A stretch of DNA of 64,000 nt from JAHEKO01 sp965212505 (GTDB lineage Bacteria > Acidobacteriota > Thermoanaerobaculia > Multivoradales > JAHEKO01). Under the pieces are notes generated by a model. The model was not told where the DNA came from and did not search any database. It was given only the letters and a program-made list of their open reading frames with translations. This document shows, one piece after another, positions 9,510 to 18,707 of this stretch (its first letter is position 1; each line of letters begins with the position of its first letter). The position numbers and the translations under genes are program-made. The DNA lies in NCBI GenBank assembly GCA_965212505.1, contig OZ243123.1, forward strand, positions 2,480,001 through 2,544,000. Reading direction: 5' to 3'.

Positions 9510-9800
9510 ACGGGGGCCCAGTGAACAACCACGCCCCCTTGCGGGCACCTGACCTCAATCGCTTGCGGACTTGGGAACCGGCGTAACGTCCTCCCTAGGC
9601 CCCGTTCGGGCCTTCTCAGCTGCCCTCGCGGAGCAATCCTGAGCCAGAATTACGGAGGTCGTACGAAGATCCCGGGGCGACCACGGCCCGGGCGCGCGAG
9701 GTACCAAGGTGCTCTGGTCGGCGCCACCCGCGCACGAGCGCGGCTATCATGAAGAGGCGAGCGATCCAGCTCGAGCGACCGAATAGTAGGAGGAACGATC
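9510..9800. other. Intergenic stretch with weak hairpin
   Basis: No gene seen. GGCCC-CGTTC-GGGCC at 9598-9612 followed by TTCTC could be a weak terminator for the CPBP gene. A TATCAT near 9746 may be a -10 element for the gene at 9801. Confidence 0.35.
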
Positions 9801-10928
9801 ATGCTCCAAGAACGTCTGATCCGGAAACGAGCCTCCGAACGTCGGCCCGGGAACGGGAGTTCCTCGAGAGGACGAACCTCCCTGGCGGCGCTGCTTCTTC
9901 TGAGCGCGAGTGCGAGCGCAGCCTTCGGAGCCGGGTCCGCGCTGCCGGTCTCACCCGGGACACTCGAGCGAGTGACCTCAGTGCCCGGCCGGTGCCCGAC
10001 CTTCTCCTGGACCGCTGTCGAGGGCGCGAGCGGCTACCAGCTCAAAGCCTTTCTGATCGACGAGTCCGGATTGGCATCACAGAAGCCGGCGCTCGAACAG
10101 ACGCTCCCGCGCGCTGCCAGCTCCTGGACGCCCGACGCAGACCGTTGCCTCGAGACGAACCGAACTTATGGCTGGACCGTGCGAGGGCTCACCGGCGGAG
10201 CGGACGAAGGCTGGTCCGAGCCCGCTGTCTTTCGAGTACCTGAGCACCCTCTGGAGCTCGAAGAGGCGCTCTCAGTGGTTCAGGAGTACCTCAGACAAGA
10301 GGGGCTCGAGGAAACCGGACCGGAAGAGAACCGCGAACGAGCCGCCGAAGGAAATCAGCTGGCCGCGCCCACCGGAGTCTCGAGCCACCAGGATGCCGGC
10401 TCGCCGGCACCATCTGCGGCCAACGCTGCCGGGGTCGGAGGCTTCTCGGTCGACGCCTTGGGCAACGCGACCGCAGCCACATTCACCGGCGACGGCGGCG
10501 GCTTGACCAACGTCGGAATACGGTCCGTGGTGTTCTCGAGCGGGCTCGGTGCCAGCCCGACAGGCACCACCCGCATGTTCGTAGCAGAGCCGGTCCCAGT
10601 CACGGTCGAACCCGGCGAGGAGGTCCTCATCCATTCTTACAAGGGCCTGGGCAGCACTGCCGTCGGCGGAGCGGCCAGTCTGAACCTCTGGGTCTGCTAC
10701 CGCTTGGCCGACATGCCCGGCGACATTCCCACCAACATCGGAGCCGGGATCTTCGGCCTGAGGGTTACGGAGGACTCACGATACCCCTTCGGACTATCGG
10801 CCAAGATTGCCGGACTCGACGGGTCCTACGTAGTCGGGCTCTGCGCGGACGCCAACAACGATACCGGTTGGAACTCGAACGAGCGCTCCTATACAACCGC
10901 GGTGGTTTACCGACCGACGGAGCCGTAG
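9801..10928 (+). CDS. Secreted protein of unknown function with Ig/FN3-like domain
   Basis: A 375-residue exported protein. Start ATG 9801 follows TAGGAGGAACGATC. A twin-Arg-containing N-terminal signal (residues 1-45) is followed by an Ig/FN3-like segment (PTFSWTAVEGASGYQLKAF ... GWTVRG), a low-complexity Glu/Ala linker at about 165-205, and a tail-fibre-like motif (ATFTGDGGGLTNV) before a compact C-terminal beta domain with two Cys. The FTGDGGGLTNV style occurs in phage-tail-like and surface proteins. No enzymatic motif seen. Confidence 0.65.
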   Translation: MLQERLIRKRASERRPGNGSSSRGRTSLAALLLLSASASAAFGAGSALPVSPGTLERVTSVPGRCPTFSWTAVEGASGYQLKAFLIDESGLASQKPALEQTLPRAASSWTPDADRCLETNRTYGWTVRGLTGGADEGWSEPAVFRVPEHPLELEEALSVVQEYLRQEGLEETGPEENRERAAEGNQLAAPTGVSSHQDAGSPAPSAANAAGVGGFSVDALGNATAATFTGDGGGLTNVGIRSVVFSSGLGASPTGTTRMFVAEPVPVTVEPGEEVLIHSYKGLGSTAVGGAASLNLWVCYRLADMPGDIPTNIGAGIFGLRVTEDSRYPFGLSAKIAGLDGSYVVGLCADANNDTGWNSNERSYTTAVVYRPTEP

Positions 10929-11035
10929 ACGGGTCAGCACTCCACCGGCGTACTGACCTCCATGATCGGCTCCGACTCGTCGCTAGGCGAGCGCGCGAAT
11001 CTGCGAATGCGCCGACACAAGGACCAGGACCAAGG

Positions 11036-12463
11036 TTGCCAAACAGACGCCCCCTTCTTACGACTCCAGGCAATTGCAAACCGCCTGGTTTCATCGGCTC
11101 GAGACAGATTCGGACGTCTTGCCGCCTCTTCGTGGTGCTGAGCCTCCTGTCGCTCGGCGCCTGCAATCGCGACCAGCCGAGCGAAGCACTCGGGACGGAC
11201 CGCGACCTCCTGATCGAGAACGTCACGGTCATCACCGCAACAGACGCGCCGCCGGTCGAGAACGCCGCCATTCTCGTCAGAGATGGACGCATCGAGTGGG
11301 TCGGAGGCTCGAACGACAAGCCGCCAGCGTCCGGCGCGGCCACCTATGACGGTCGCAATGCTTACGTGATTCCCGGACTGTGGGACATGCATACGCACGT
11401 CCTGTGGCAGCCGTTCGTCCGGGACGGCTACCTCCAGCTCTTCCTCGCAAACGGAGTCACCGGAATACGCGACATGGGGGGAACGCTCGACGTGCTGCAG
11501 AGTGTTCGATCGGGTGGACAGTACGACTCACCGCTCCACCCGAGAATTGTCGCGTCGGGCCCGTGGCTCAACCCGTTCGAGATCGACCCCCGGGCTGGCA
11601 CAGTTGTCGATTCTCCAGACCACGCCCGACGAGTGGTGGCCGATCTCGCGAAGGGAGGCGTAGACTTCATCAAGGTCTATCTCCACCTCCCGCGCGAGGT
11701 CTTCGTCGCCATCCTCGAGGAGGCGAAGACGCACGAGCTGCCGGTCGCCGGGCATGTACCGCCCGAGGTCGGAACCTTGGAGGCCGCGGCTCTCGGCATG
11801 CGCAGCATCGAGCACATGAGGGTCGAGATCGGCGGCCTCTGCGCGGAACTCGAACCGGCCGAGTGCGAGAGCCTTCTCGCAGCACTCCAGGCCGAGCAGA
11901 CCTGGCACACGCCGACCCTGCTCGTCAGACGGAACAGGTCGTGGTTCGACCGCCTCGAGCTCATCGGAGACACCCCGCGCTATGCGCCGGACTATCTACT
12001 CGCCGAATGGGAGGAGATCCGATTGGGCCGACTCGAAAAGGACAACTTCGATGAGGTCAGGAAGCGATACGCAGAGGAACAGGAACTTGCCGGCAGGCTC
12101 CACAGAGCACAGCTCCCGATCCTCGCCGGTACCGACTCCGGCGACGTCTACTGTGTTCCGGGGTTCTCCATCCACGACGAGCTTGCCCTTCTGGTCGATG
12201 CGGGGCTGACTCCGAGAGACGCTCTGCGCGCCGCAACGACTGCGCCGGCCGAGTATCTCGGGATGGCGGACTCCCTTGGCACCGTCTCGGTGGGCAAAAT
12301 CGCAGACTTCGTCTTGCTCGAGGCCAACCCCCTCCAGGACATTCGCAACACGAAGGGCATCCGAGCGGTGGTCAAAGGTGGCTACCTCTACGACCGCGAC
12401 GCACTCGACCAGATTCTCGAGCGCCTCCCTGACGCGGAAGAAGCCCCACGACCGAGACACTGA
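11036..12463 (+). CDS. Amidohydrolase family lipoprotein
   Basis: Metal-dependent amidohydrolase with a lipoprotein-like signal (SLLSLGAC). Motifs: WDMHTHV (HxH), DFIKVYLH (metal-bridging Lys), VAGHVPPE and SIEHM histidines, AGTDSGD catalytic Asp, and GTVSVGKIADFVLL near the end. The start is uncertain: no ATG precedes the signal in a sensible place, and TTG 11036 after a weak AAGG is my best choice. Paralogous to 133-1512; the substrate is unknown. Confidence 0.75.
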   Translation: MPNRRPLLTTPGNCKPPGFIGSRQIRTSCRLFVVLSLLSLGACNRDQPSEALGTDRDLLIENVTVITATDAPPVENAAILVRDGRIEWVGGSNDKPPASGAATYDGRNAYVIPGLWDMHTHVLWQPFVRDGYLQLFLANGVTGIRDMGGTLDVLQSVRSGGQYDSPLHPRIVASGPWLNPFEIDPRAGTVVDSPDHARRVVADLAKGGVDFIKVYLHLPREVFVAILEEAKTHELPVAGHVPPEVGTLEAAALGMRSIEHMRVEIGGLCAELEPAECESLLAALQAEQTWHTPTLLVRRNRSWFDRLELIGDTPRYAPDYLLAEWEEIRLGRLEKDNFDEVRKRYAEEQELAGRLHRAQLPILAGTDSGDVYCVPGFSIHDELALLVDAGLTPRDALRAATTAPAEYLGMADSLGTVSVGKIADFVLLEANPLQDIRNTKGIRAVVKGGYLYDRDALDQILERLPDAEEAPRPRH

Positions 12464-12508
12464 TCTCGAGAATCGGGCAGCACCACCCGAAACCCTCGGA
12501 CGCTGGCC

Positions 12509-13924
12509 TCAAGGTCGCGCGCTGTGCTCACCGGCCCAGAGCGGCCGGTAGAGAGGCAGGAGTCTCTGCACCGAGGACTCCAGCTCGCCCCTCTCGATAC
12601 TGTCGTCGCAGCAGAGGGCGAGAGCGGCTTCTCTTCGGCGCTCGAGAACGACGCTATCGCCGATCGCGATCGACATCGCGAGAGTCCTCGCAGCCGTTCT
12701 CTGTTCTTCGGTGCGGAGGTGGTGGCCGTAGCCAAGATAGACCAGTGCTTCGAGGCGCAGCAGGGGCGAGTCGGAGCCTTCGGCGATTGGCCAGAGCTCT
12801 CTTGGGTCGTGCCGCAGGTGCCAAAGCGCCAACCGTCGCATCTCAATCTCGCCATCCCTCACAGCAACGGTCCGCAAGAAGGCGACAGCGTCCGAAAAGC
12901 CGACCAGAAGGCGTTTCAGAATGTGATGGCGCTCCCAGGTCGGCGATTCCCAGTAGGCTTGCCGAAGTCGGCTCTTCTCGGCGTCGGTAAGGTCCTTCCA
13001 GGTGCGCGAGAGGCGGGCTGGGAGGATCGGGATGAGAGCGCTTTCGTCGACGACAACCGTACGAACTCGGCCCGTTCCGTCCAGAATGTTGAGCGTCGCG
13101 CTGGACCGAATCGGCAAGCTGATTTCGTACGTTCCCGTGCTGTCGATGGCGTCGACCCATTTGGAGGACCAGCCTCGAGGAGAGATTGCGAAGACAGGCT
13201 CGCCCGCCGGTGCTCGAAGAAGCAGGCTGCGGCCCATGCGAGGAGCGCTCTGGGCGCCCGATCGGTTGTGTTCGGGGACGATGCCCAGAACATCGATCTG
13301 CGAGGCGGGCACCTCTTCCGAGAGCGTTGTCGCAGCGTCGACCGCGGGAGGCAGCGTCTGCTGCAGCCAGAGCAGGTCGGCCGGCAGCTGAGTCTCCGCA
13401 AAACCAAGCGAGACGAATAGGTTTCGACTGCGGTAGTTCGCCTGACGTTCTCCGAACAACCCGACGTAGCTCCGGCGACCCGACTCAGTGGCCTCGAGGA
13501 TCTGAGGCCGGCCGTCAGACACCGCAGGGCCCGGTCCCATATCCCGCTGCGCGCCGGCAATCGTTGGATACAGGCGGAACAGAATCGTGAGGCGCTCGGT
13601 GCCCTCAGAGTCGCGATAAGCGTGCCGGGTGCCGTAGGGGAAGTACTCCACCCGTGACTCTGTCGGCACATCGAGAAGGTAGTCAGCAAGCACGTCGGGG
13701 GCGAAGGCCACCGCGATCAAGCCGTCTGTCGGCGCAGGTCGACAGACCGGCTCCTCGCAGGGCCAGGTCGGCCGCCCGTCAGACGCGGCCGAGAGGCTCC
13801 CTGCCGCCAGCGTGAGAGTCAGGACGGCGTGCGCCAGGCGCCAGCGGAGCCTCGGGATATCGGCACTGTAGCTCGACATGTCCATCCGAAAAGCGCTGCG
13901 CCCCCGTTCGAGGCCCGGGATCAT
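12509..13924 (-). CDS. Exported protein of unknown function with helical-repeat C-terminus
   Basis: A 471-residue protein with an N-terminal signal-like segment (LAHAVLTLTLAAGSLSAAS). The middle is beta-rich and contains a PAGEPVFAISP segment. The last 170 residues are helical and resemble degenerate HEAT repeats (EMRRLALWHLRHDP, LLRLEALVYLGYGH, RREAALALCC). I recognise no family. ATG codons at 13924 or 13885 are both possible; neither has a strong ribosome site. Convergent with the preceding amidohydrolase. Confidence 0.6.
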   Translation of the reverse strand: MIPGLERGRSAFRMDMSSYSADIPRLRWRLAHAVLTLTLAAGSLSAASDGRPTWPCEEPVCRPAPTDGLIAVAFAPDVLADYLLDVPTESRVEYFPYGTRHAYRDSEGTERLTILFRLYPTIAGAQRDMGPGPAVSDGRPQILEATESGRRSYVGLFGERQANYRSRNLFVSLGFAETQLPADLLWLQQTLPPAVDAATTLSEEVPASQIDVLGIVPEHNRSGAQSAPRMGRSLLLRAPAGEPVFAISPRGWSSKWVDAIDSTGTYEISLPIRSSATLNILDGTGRVRTVVVDESALIPILPARLSRTWKDLTDAEKSRLRQAYWESPTWERHHILKRLLVGFSDAVAFLRTVAVRDGEIEMRRLALWHLRHDPRELWPIAEGSDSPLLRLEALVYLGYGHHLRTEEQRTAARTLAMSIAIGDSVVLERRREAALALCCDDSIERGELESSVQRLLPLYRPLWAGEHSARP

Positions 13925-14216
13925 CTAGCGTGAACCAACCGCCGCGACAAGGGCCGGCGCGACCAAACCTGCGCCAACCAGAATAGGCGACGGGCAGCTA
14001 GCCGGCTGTGGTCTGGCTCGCAGCCTTCACAAGAGTCGGAGGATGCCCTTTTTTGGGTGAGACTGCGGCAGGCGAGTGACCCACTGACGAGTGGTCTCGA
14101 TCGCCACAGCGTGCACGCCGGGCACAACGCTGACAACATGGCGGCGACAAACCGCAGCCCACCACGGCGGTGGTGCCTCAAGAATCCAATCTGCTCGATC
14201 GACCGAACCAACAGAC

Positions 14217-14636
14217 ATGAAAGCAACTTCCCAAACGACCTCGCGCGCCTTATTGCCCCTGATCGTCCTTCTTGCCGCAATCAGCCTCGGAGCGTCGGGT
14301 TCTGAGCCCGACTCGGAAACCTTCGCGGGGCACTACGACTGGAGCGACGGTGGCAAGGACGACCTTCGCGTCGAGTTCACACCGCAGGGAGACGACAAAT
14401 GGGATGTCACCTTCCGCTTCGGCTTCGACGGCCGTGCCTATGCCTGGCAAGGGACCGCCGAAGGGCGTCTCGAGGACGCGTCCGAGCTGACCGGTACGGC
14501 CTCCTGGAAGTCGAGGAGGTGGACTTGGCGCGCGACAATCGAGGACGGAGTCATGCTGGGCGAGCACACCGAACTTCGGAGCCGCGGTAGGACGCGCGAC
14601 ACCGGCACCTTCGAGCTTCGCGCCAGCTCGGACTGA
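14217..14636 (+). CDS. Small secreted protein, unknown function
   Basis: A 139-residue protein with a clear signal peptide (LLPLIVLLAAISLGASG) and a beta-rich mature part (VEFTPQGDDKWDVTFRFGFDG, then TGTASWKSRRWTWRA). The repeated Trp-containing strands resemble small lipocalin-like or immunoglobulin-like sandwich proteins, but I cannot assign a family. Start ATG 14217 is chosen because it begins the signal. Convergent with the beta-lactamase-like gene. Confidence 0.6.
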   Translation: MKATSQTTSRALLPLIVLLAAISLGASGSEPDSETFAGHYDWSDGGKDDLRVEFTPQGDDKWDVTFRFGFDGRAYAWQGTAEGRLEDASELTGTASWKSRRWTWRATIEDGVMLGEHTELRSRGRTRDTGTFELRASSD

Positions 14637-14670
14637 TCGTCAGTGGCTCGTAAGTGAGGACTGCGCTCGC

Positions 14671-16083
14671 TCAAACTGAGTGGGCCGGAAGCCTCTCTCC
14701 ACTCGAACGTTGCACGGGCGTCGTCCAGGACATGCTCAGCGCGGCCCCATCGTCCGCCTTGCTGAACCAGAGCCACGCTCCCCGCGCGGGAACGAAGAAG
14801 ACTGCGGGGTCGGCTCTGAAGGCACGGACCTTCAAACCCTCGCTGAACTCGACGAAGAGCCCCTCGCTCGAGTAGGACACCTCACAGTCACCCAGGCCGG
14901 ACATTCGGTAGGTCCCGGCGACCGACTCGAGTTCGTCATCCGTCAACGCGGTGAGATCCGGAACGCTGGGCTTGACGCGCCCACCATCGAGAAGCTGGAC
15001 GATCTCGAGTTCCAGGTTCGCCCGCAACCACATCGGCATGGACGTGTTCGTGACGTGGACAATGGACCGCCTCTGTTCGAGGTCTCGGTAGACCATCGTG
15101 TAGAAGCCCTTCCAGTGGCCTGTGAACCAGAATCGATTCGAATCGGCCGACGCGTAGTGACTCAGCAGATTCAGAGTGGATTCGATTCCGCTCTCGAGCC
15201 GGTAGGGCGACAAGGCTCGAGTCAGAGTCTCCGGCGACAGCGGTGGATCCTCGAGGAACGCTTGGTTCCATTGATGAAGATCCGCGGCCGAAAAGAAGAG
15301 ATTTGCGCTGCCGTAGATCGCTTCGTCATCGTCGCTGTCGTTCAACTCGATCGAGTCGCCAACGTACTCGTAACCGATCGTGCGGTGGGTCTTCCAATCG
15401 GCCAAGTAACGCGGCCGGAGGAAGACATCGGCCATGCCCAGCGGATCAAAGAACCGGTCTCTGAGATGCCCCTCGAACAACTGACCACTGACCTGCTCGA
15501 TCACCAGGCCCAGCAGGTCATACCCAAGGCCGTTGTACTCGATCCGCGAACCGGTTGGGAATCTCAGCTCGGGCCGGTAACGCTCCAATAGGTTCAGGAA
15601 GTACTCGTTGGTCCACTCGATCTGGAGGTCTGGAATTCCCTCGAACACGTCGTGGTCGGGCATGCCGGAGCTGTGGCTCAGCAGGTCGACAATGCGGATG
15701 CCCTCATAGGGGAACGCGGGCAGGTATCGCTCGACGGAGTCCTCGATATCGAGTCGCCCCTCCTCTTGGAGTGCGAAGATCGCCGTGGCGACGATCGCCT
15801 TCGTATAGGAACCGGTGTCCGCGGTGGTCCTCGTCGTGAAGGGAATGTCCTTCTCGAAATCCGCGGATCCGAGGCCCTTCGAGTACACCAGTTCACCGGC
15901 GTCCGAAACGATCAGAGCACCGTTGAAAAGGCGGCACTCGTACAGCGAGGACATCCAGGTGTCGATCTGATCCGCGGCGACTGGCTGCGGCTCGACAGCC
16001 CCGCAACTCGACAACAAGACGATCAGCGGCAGGAGGACTCCGAGACGGGCGGAGCGGTTGGCGGGTGCACAGAGGGGCTGCAT
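14671..16083 (-). CDS. Serine beta-lactamase-like hydrolase (class C/DD-peptidase fold), lipoprotein
   Basis: A 470-residue exported serine hydrolase. The lipoprotein signal ends LLSSCG. The catalytic SxxK is GSYTKAI and the YxN is EYNGLGYDLLG, as in the AmpC/esterase/DD-peptidase (beta-lactamase family) group. LLSHSSGMPDHD is the conserved SGL/MPD segment. The C-terminal 120 residues form an accessory beta domain (ESVAGTYRMSGLGDCEV). Such proteins are usually D-amino-peptidases or esterases rather than resistance enzymes. A TATACT element lies 11 nt upstream of the ATG. Confidence 0.85.
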   Translation of the reverse strand: MQPLCAPANRSARLGVLLPLIVLLSSCGAVEPQPVAADQIDTWMSSLYECRLFNGALIVSDAGELVYSKGLGSADFEKDIPFTTRTTADTGSYTKAIVATAIFALQEEGRLDIEDSVERYLPAFPYEGIRIVDLLSHSSGMPDHDVFEGIPDLQIEWTNEYFLNLLERYRPELRFPTGSRIEYNGLGYDLLGLVIEQVSGQLFEGHLRDRFFDPLGMADVFLRPRYLADWKTHRTIGYEYVGDSIELNDSDDDEAIYGSANLFFSAADLHQWNQAFLEDPPLSPETLTRALSPYRLESGIESTLNLLSHYASADSNRFWFTGHWKGFYTMVYRDLEQRRSIVHVTNTSMPMWLRANLELEIVQLLDGGRVKPSVPDLTALTDDELESVAGTYRMSGLGDCEVSYSSEGLFVEFSEGLKVRAFRADPAVFFVPARGAWLWFSKADDGAALSMSWTTPVQRSSGERLPAHSV

Positions 16084-16111
16084 GATCGAACTGGAGTATA
16101 GGACTGCCCTT

Positions 16112-16123
16112 TACCGACCGGTA
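16112..16123. promoter_or_regulatory. TACCG-AC-CGGTA inverted repeat
   Basis: A perfect 5+2+5 dyad about 30 nt upstream of the beta-lactamase-like start (16083) and of the ORF at 16144, near the -35 region of the former. TACCGACCGGTA-type sites are typical of TetR-family operators, but no regulator gene is adjacent. Confidence 0.35.
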
Positions 16124-16143
16124 GAGGCTCCTACGACCAGGCT

Positions 16144-16497
16144 ATGCTCATGTCCCCTCTTATGGGTACTGCGCTCCACTGGTACCGCTCGAACCAAGTT
16201 CGCCGCGCGGAGGTCCACCTCAAACTGATGTCCCTTCTGAAGAAGCAGTGGGCAAGTCGATTCAGGTACGACTGGCTTCGCGAATACCGCAAGAGGTTCG
16301 GCGTCAACGGCCAGCTACAAGTAGAGCGGCTGCTGCTTTCGGCTGAGGCTTTCTACTTCCCCAGCGCAGCTCAAAGGGACAATCCTTTTCGTCACACTTT
16401 CGAAGGTTACCGTCAACTCTTGTACGAGATCCGCAAGGGCACGAAGTTCAGCCGACTCGATCTATCGAGGTTGCAGAAACCGACCCCAGCGAGGTAG
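16144..16497 (+). CDS. Hypothetical small basic protein
   Basis: A 117-residue open frame with protein-like composition (FRYDWLREYRKRFGVNGQLQ, AEAFYFPSAAQRDNPFRHTF). It is rich in Arg, Lys and aromatics, with no signal or membrane segment. Codon use is less GC-biased at third positions than in neighbours, which may indicate acquired DNA. No good Shine-Dalgarno is visible. No family recognised. Confidence 0.4.
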   Translation: MLMSPLMGTALHWYRSNQVRRAEVHLKLMSLLKKQWASRFRYDWLREYRKRFGVNGQLQVERLLLSAEAFYFPSAAQRDNPFRHTFEGYRQLLYEIRKGTKFSRLDLSRLQKPTPAR

Positions 16498-16806
16498 ATG
16501 GGCAACCAGACCGGCCGACGCTGCGGGGCCACGATCTTGCTGCCCCTCTCAGGCCCACAGCGGGACGTACCACACGAATGTCTCGAGCCAACTCACCACG
16601 TTCCCCGTCGGTGACCTCCCGAGTTGCGGCCTAGGCGCCAGTCCTCCGGCGCAGGACAAAGCCACTTTGAGAGGGACCTAGACTCGAGCCGCTTGTGCGA
16701 CGAATCAGGCGCAAATCAAACGCCTGGAGCGACTGAGGTGTCCCGCACGTCGCGCCCGAAAACCAGGCCTTGAAGGGTTGCCGCTACGCCAGAGAGCTCG
16801 GCTCGT
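16498..16806. other. Gene-free stretch
   Basis: No coding frame supported. The 15-mer GTACCACACGAATGT at 16567-16581 recurs exactly at 17695-17709; meaning unknown. Confidence 0.4.
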
Positions 16807-17415
16807 TCACAACTCTCCCAGCTTCCGAGCCCACTCCAACGCGAACTGTTCAGCGAATTGTTCGCGGCGAGAATTCGAATGGAGGTCGGGCTGATGGAAA
16901 TGACCGAGTTCGTGAAGGAACAGATGATAGAGAAAGTAACGACGGACTTCGTCCTTCGTCCAACGCAAGACCCACCGTCCGTTGCTCCTTCTCTGCCAAT
17001 CGCTGCACCACGGATCGAAGTGGCTCCGATCGCCTTGGGTGGGTGCGTCGGGCCATACGTACTCCCGCGATCGAGGGAAGGAGTTCATGACAATGCAGAA
17101 GTACCTCTTGCGCGCCTCGACTCCGAGCTCTTCATCGAGCTTCGGCGTTCGCCGGAGTACGACCGCTTTGACAGGCGAAGCTAGGTCTTTCGGCAGCGAA
17201 CCCAACAGGGCGACGTACTCCTGTCCGCTACAGGGGTGGTAGTACTCGCGCGACGGGTTCTCCCTGAGTATCTGGCACTCGCCTGATGCTTCGGAAAGAC
17301 GTGTCCATAGGTCCTCTCCGAATGCTCGGCTCCACTTCTCCGCTGCCCTTCCGTCTTGGACGCGACCGCCCTGAGTCCGTCCGATCTTCTTGCTCCGCCG
17401 TTCAGGTCGATACAT
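16807..17415 (-). CDS. Predicted zincin-like protein, unknown family
   Basis: A 202-residue cytosolic-looking protein whose C-terminus has FLHELGHFHQPDLH, an extended HExxHxxxxD/H zinc motif, followed by REQFAEQFALEW. This arrangement is typical of small single-domain metallopeptidase-like proteins. No signal peptide; the N-terminus is basic. Flanked by gene-poor DNA. Function not assigned. Confidence 0.6.
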   Translation of the reverse strand: MYRPERRSKKIGRTQGGRVQDGRAAEKWSRAFGEDLWTRLSEASGECQILRENPSREYYHPCSGQEYVALLGSLPKDLASPVKAVVLRRTPKLDEELGVEARKRYFCIVMNSFPRSREYVWPDAPTQGDRSHFDPWCSDWQRRSNGRWVLRWTKDEVRRYFLYHLFLHELGHFHQPDLHSNSRREQFAEQFALEWARKLGEL

Positions 17416-17597
17416 GCATCCGATTCCTCTCGACTCGACAGAAGGCTAGATCACGCCTCCTGCGACCGAAATGAAGGGCGCTACAGAATGACTTCTCCGG
17501 GCGAGAGGTCTCTCTCGAACTCCGACTGCGGTGCCCCGTGCCCCTCGGGCGAGAGTACGGTCACCACGAGCCGCCCCGTGTCCTAGCGGGGGGACCC

Positions 17598-17663
17598 GAG
17601 GCTCCTCGCAGAACCCTCGCTGCGTCAGATGCCCGCTATCGCCCTCCTGCCGCCGTCGCCGGC
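17598..17663 (-). repeat. Dispersed repeat family, copy A
   Basis: Read on the minus strand: GCCGGCGACGGCGGCAGGAG, then a GCGATAGCGGGCAT segment and CGCAGCGAGGGTTCTGCGAGG. Nearly the same order appears in copy B (17782-17846). More diverged versions are at 24815-24897, 45533-45590 and 47237-47315. Confidence 0.6.
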
Positions 17664-17671
17664 TCGCTCTC

Positions 17672-17699
17672 TGATTGGAGGTACCTGATTGGAGGTACC
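17672..17699 (+). repeat. 14-bp tandem duplication
   Basis: TGATTGGAGGTACC occurs twice head to tail at 17672-17685 and 17686-17699, directly beside dispersed repeat copy A. Confidence 0.8.
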
Positions 17700-17781
17700 A
17701 CACGAATGTAGGAGTGGGTAGGAGTCGGGGTACCTAGGTCGACGGAAGAGACTGCCCTCAGGACGTCCAGAAGCCGTACGC

Positions 17782-17846
17782 GAGGTTCCTTCGCAGAACC
17801 CTCGCTGCGTCGCGTACCCGCTACCGCACTCCCGCCGCCGTCGCGG
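17782..17846 (-). repeat. Dispersed repeat family, copy B
   Basis: Minus-strand reading: CGCGACGGCGGCGGGAGTGC, GGTAGCGGGTACGCGACGCA, GCGAGGGTTCTGCGAAGG. Shares a 20-nt exact block (GACGCAGCGAGGGTTCTGCG) with copy A. Confidence 0.65.
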
Positions 17847-18071
17847 ACAGGTCAAGCCTGGCCGGGGATTCTCGACGCGAAGAGGCACGCGGAAGCCTAG
17901 CCGCCGGTCTCCCATGGGGCGCTAGTGAGCGACCGCGGCACCACTTCCGAGTTGTACCTTGGATCAGCGAGAAGTGATCTGACGCCGGCTCGAAGCGTTT
18001 TCTGCACCGAGACGCCGCCAGGCCTGCCACCGGGTTGAATCGAGAGCGCGCTCCGAACCTGGTGTTTCGAA

Positions 18072-18707
18072 TCACCCGTTTCGCCTGAAGGCGTCCGCGA
18101 TCGCCGCTGGCATTTCCGCCAACCAGGGCTTGATGTCGAATCCACGCGCGCTCGCCGCATTGAGCTTCGTCGCGTAGACATGTTCGTCCCAACGATCACC
18201 GAGGATGTCGGCCATCTTCGACACGAGGCCCACGTTCCGCCGAAGTCGGTACTTTTGGTGGTAGGCCTCAGCTGGCCAGAACGTCACCTCGGCACTTCCA
18301 GGCTCGGCGATAGGCACCTTCGAGCCGTTCGCCAGACCTCGGATCGCCTCCGCTTGTTCACCGGAGACCGGAAAGACCTGAGCTCGATATTGACCGACCG
18401 TCGAACTCGAGCCTCCCACCATCGAATAGTACTGCCGCAGTACGTCTTCGAGGGCAAGAACGCTCGGATCAAAGATCACTCGAACAGACTCAGCGTGATC
18501 TCCGATGTGACGGTAGTCCGGAGACTGTTGAGCTCCGCCCGCATACCCAACTCGGGTCTGAACTACGCCTTCTATGCTCCCAAACTGGGAGTCGGGTCCC
18601 CAGAATCACCCAAGAGCAAGGCTTACCTGCTCGAGTCTCTTGTCTCTCAGGCCGTCTTCGATTGATTCAGCTGAACGAAACACTCTGCTGCCGCCTCGGA
18701 GTGTCAT
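18072..18707 (-). CDS. msrA: Methionine sulfoxide reductase A with predicted selenocysteine (in-frame TGA)
   Basis: Peptide-methionine (S)-S-oxide reductase, 211 residues if TGA 18608-18606 is read as selenocysteine 34. The frame starts at ATG 18707, which overlaps the msrB stop as ATGA and has AGGAGG 7 nt upstream. Sequence around the TGA is LALG-TGA-FWGPDSQFGSIEGV, exactly the GCFWG catalytic motif with Cys replaced. The rest is canonical MsrA: TRVGYAGG, PDYRHIGDHAE, EVTFWPAEAYHQKY. The protein contains no Cys at all, so no resolving Cys is present and the enzyme would have no nucleophile without Sec. A SECIS-like hairpin follows the TGA. A nonsense-mutated pseudogene is the alternative, but 177 intact downstream codons argue against it. 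Conventional callers would begin after the TGA, near 18479, and lose the active site. Confidence 0.85.
18570..18608 (-). promoter_or_regulatory. Predicted bacterial SECIS element of msrA
   Basis: On the message, UGA is followed by CUCCCA-GUU-UGGGAG (18591-18577), a perfect 6-bp stem with G first in the loop. The loop starts 21 nt after the UGA (20 nt intervening). UUCU right after the UGA can pair with AGAA (18573-18570) as a lower stem. This fits the bSECIS rule of a small G-containing apical loop 16-37 nt after UGA, which binds SelB. Confidence 0.8.

Larger units (their letters stand above)
17416..18071. other. Gene-free region carrying dispersed repeats
   Basis: A 656-nt stretch with no convincing gene. 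It holds two copies of a dispersed repeat (17598-17663 and 17782-17846) and a 14-bp tandem duplication (17672-17699). Confidence 0.5.

Noticed and set aside
18072..18479. A short msrA gene starting at GTG 18479
   Set aside because: It would lack the catalytic motif; the frame extends upstream through the TGA to an ATG with a perfect ribosome site overlapping msrB.
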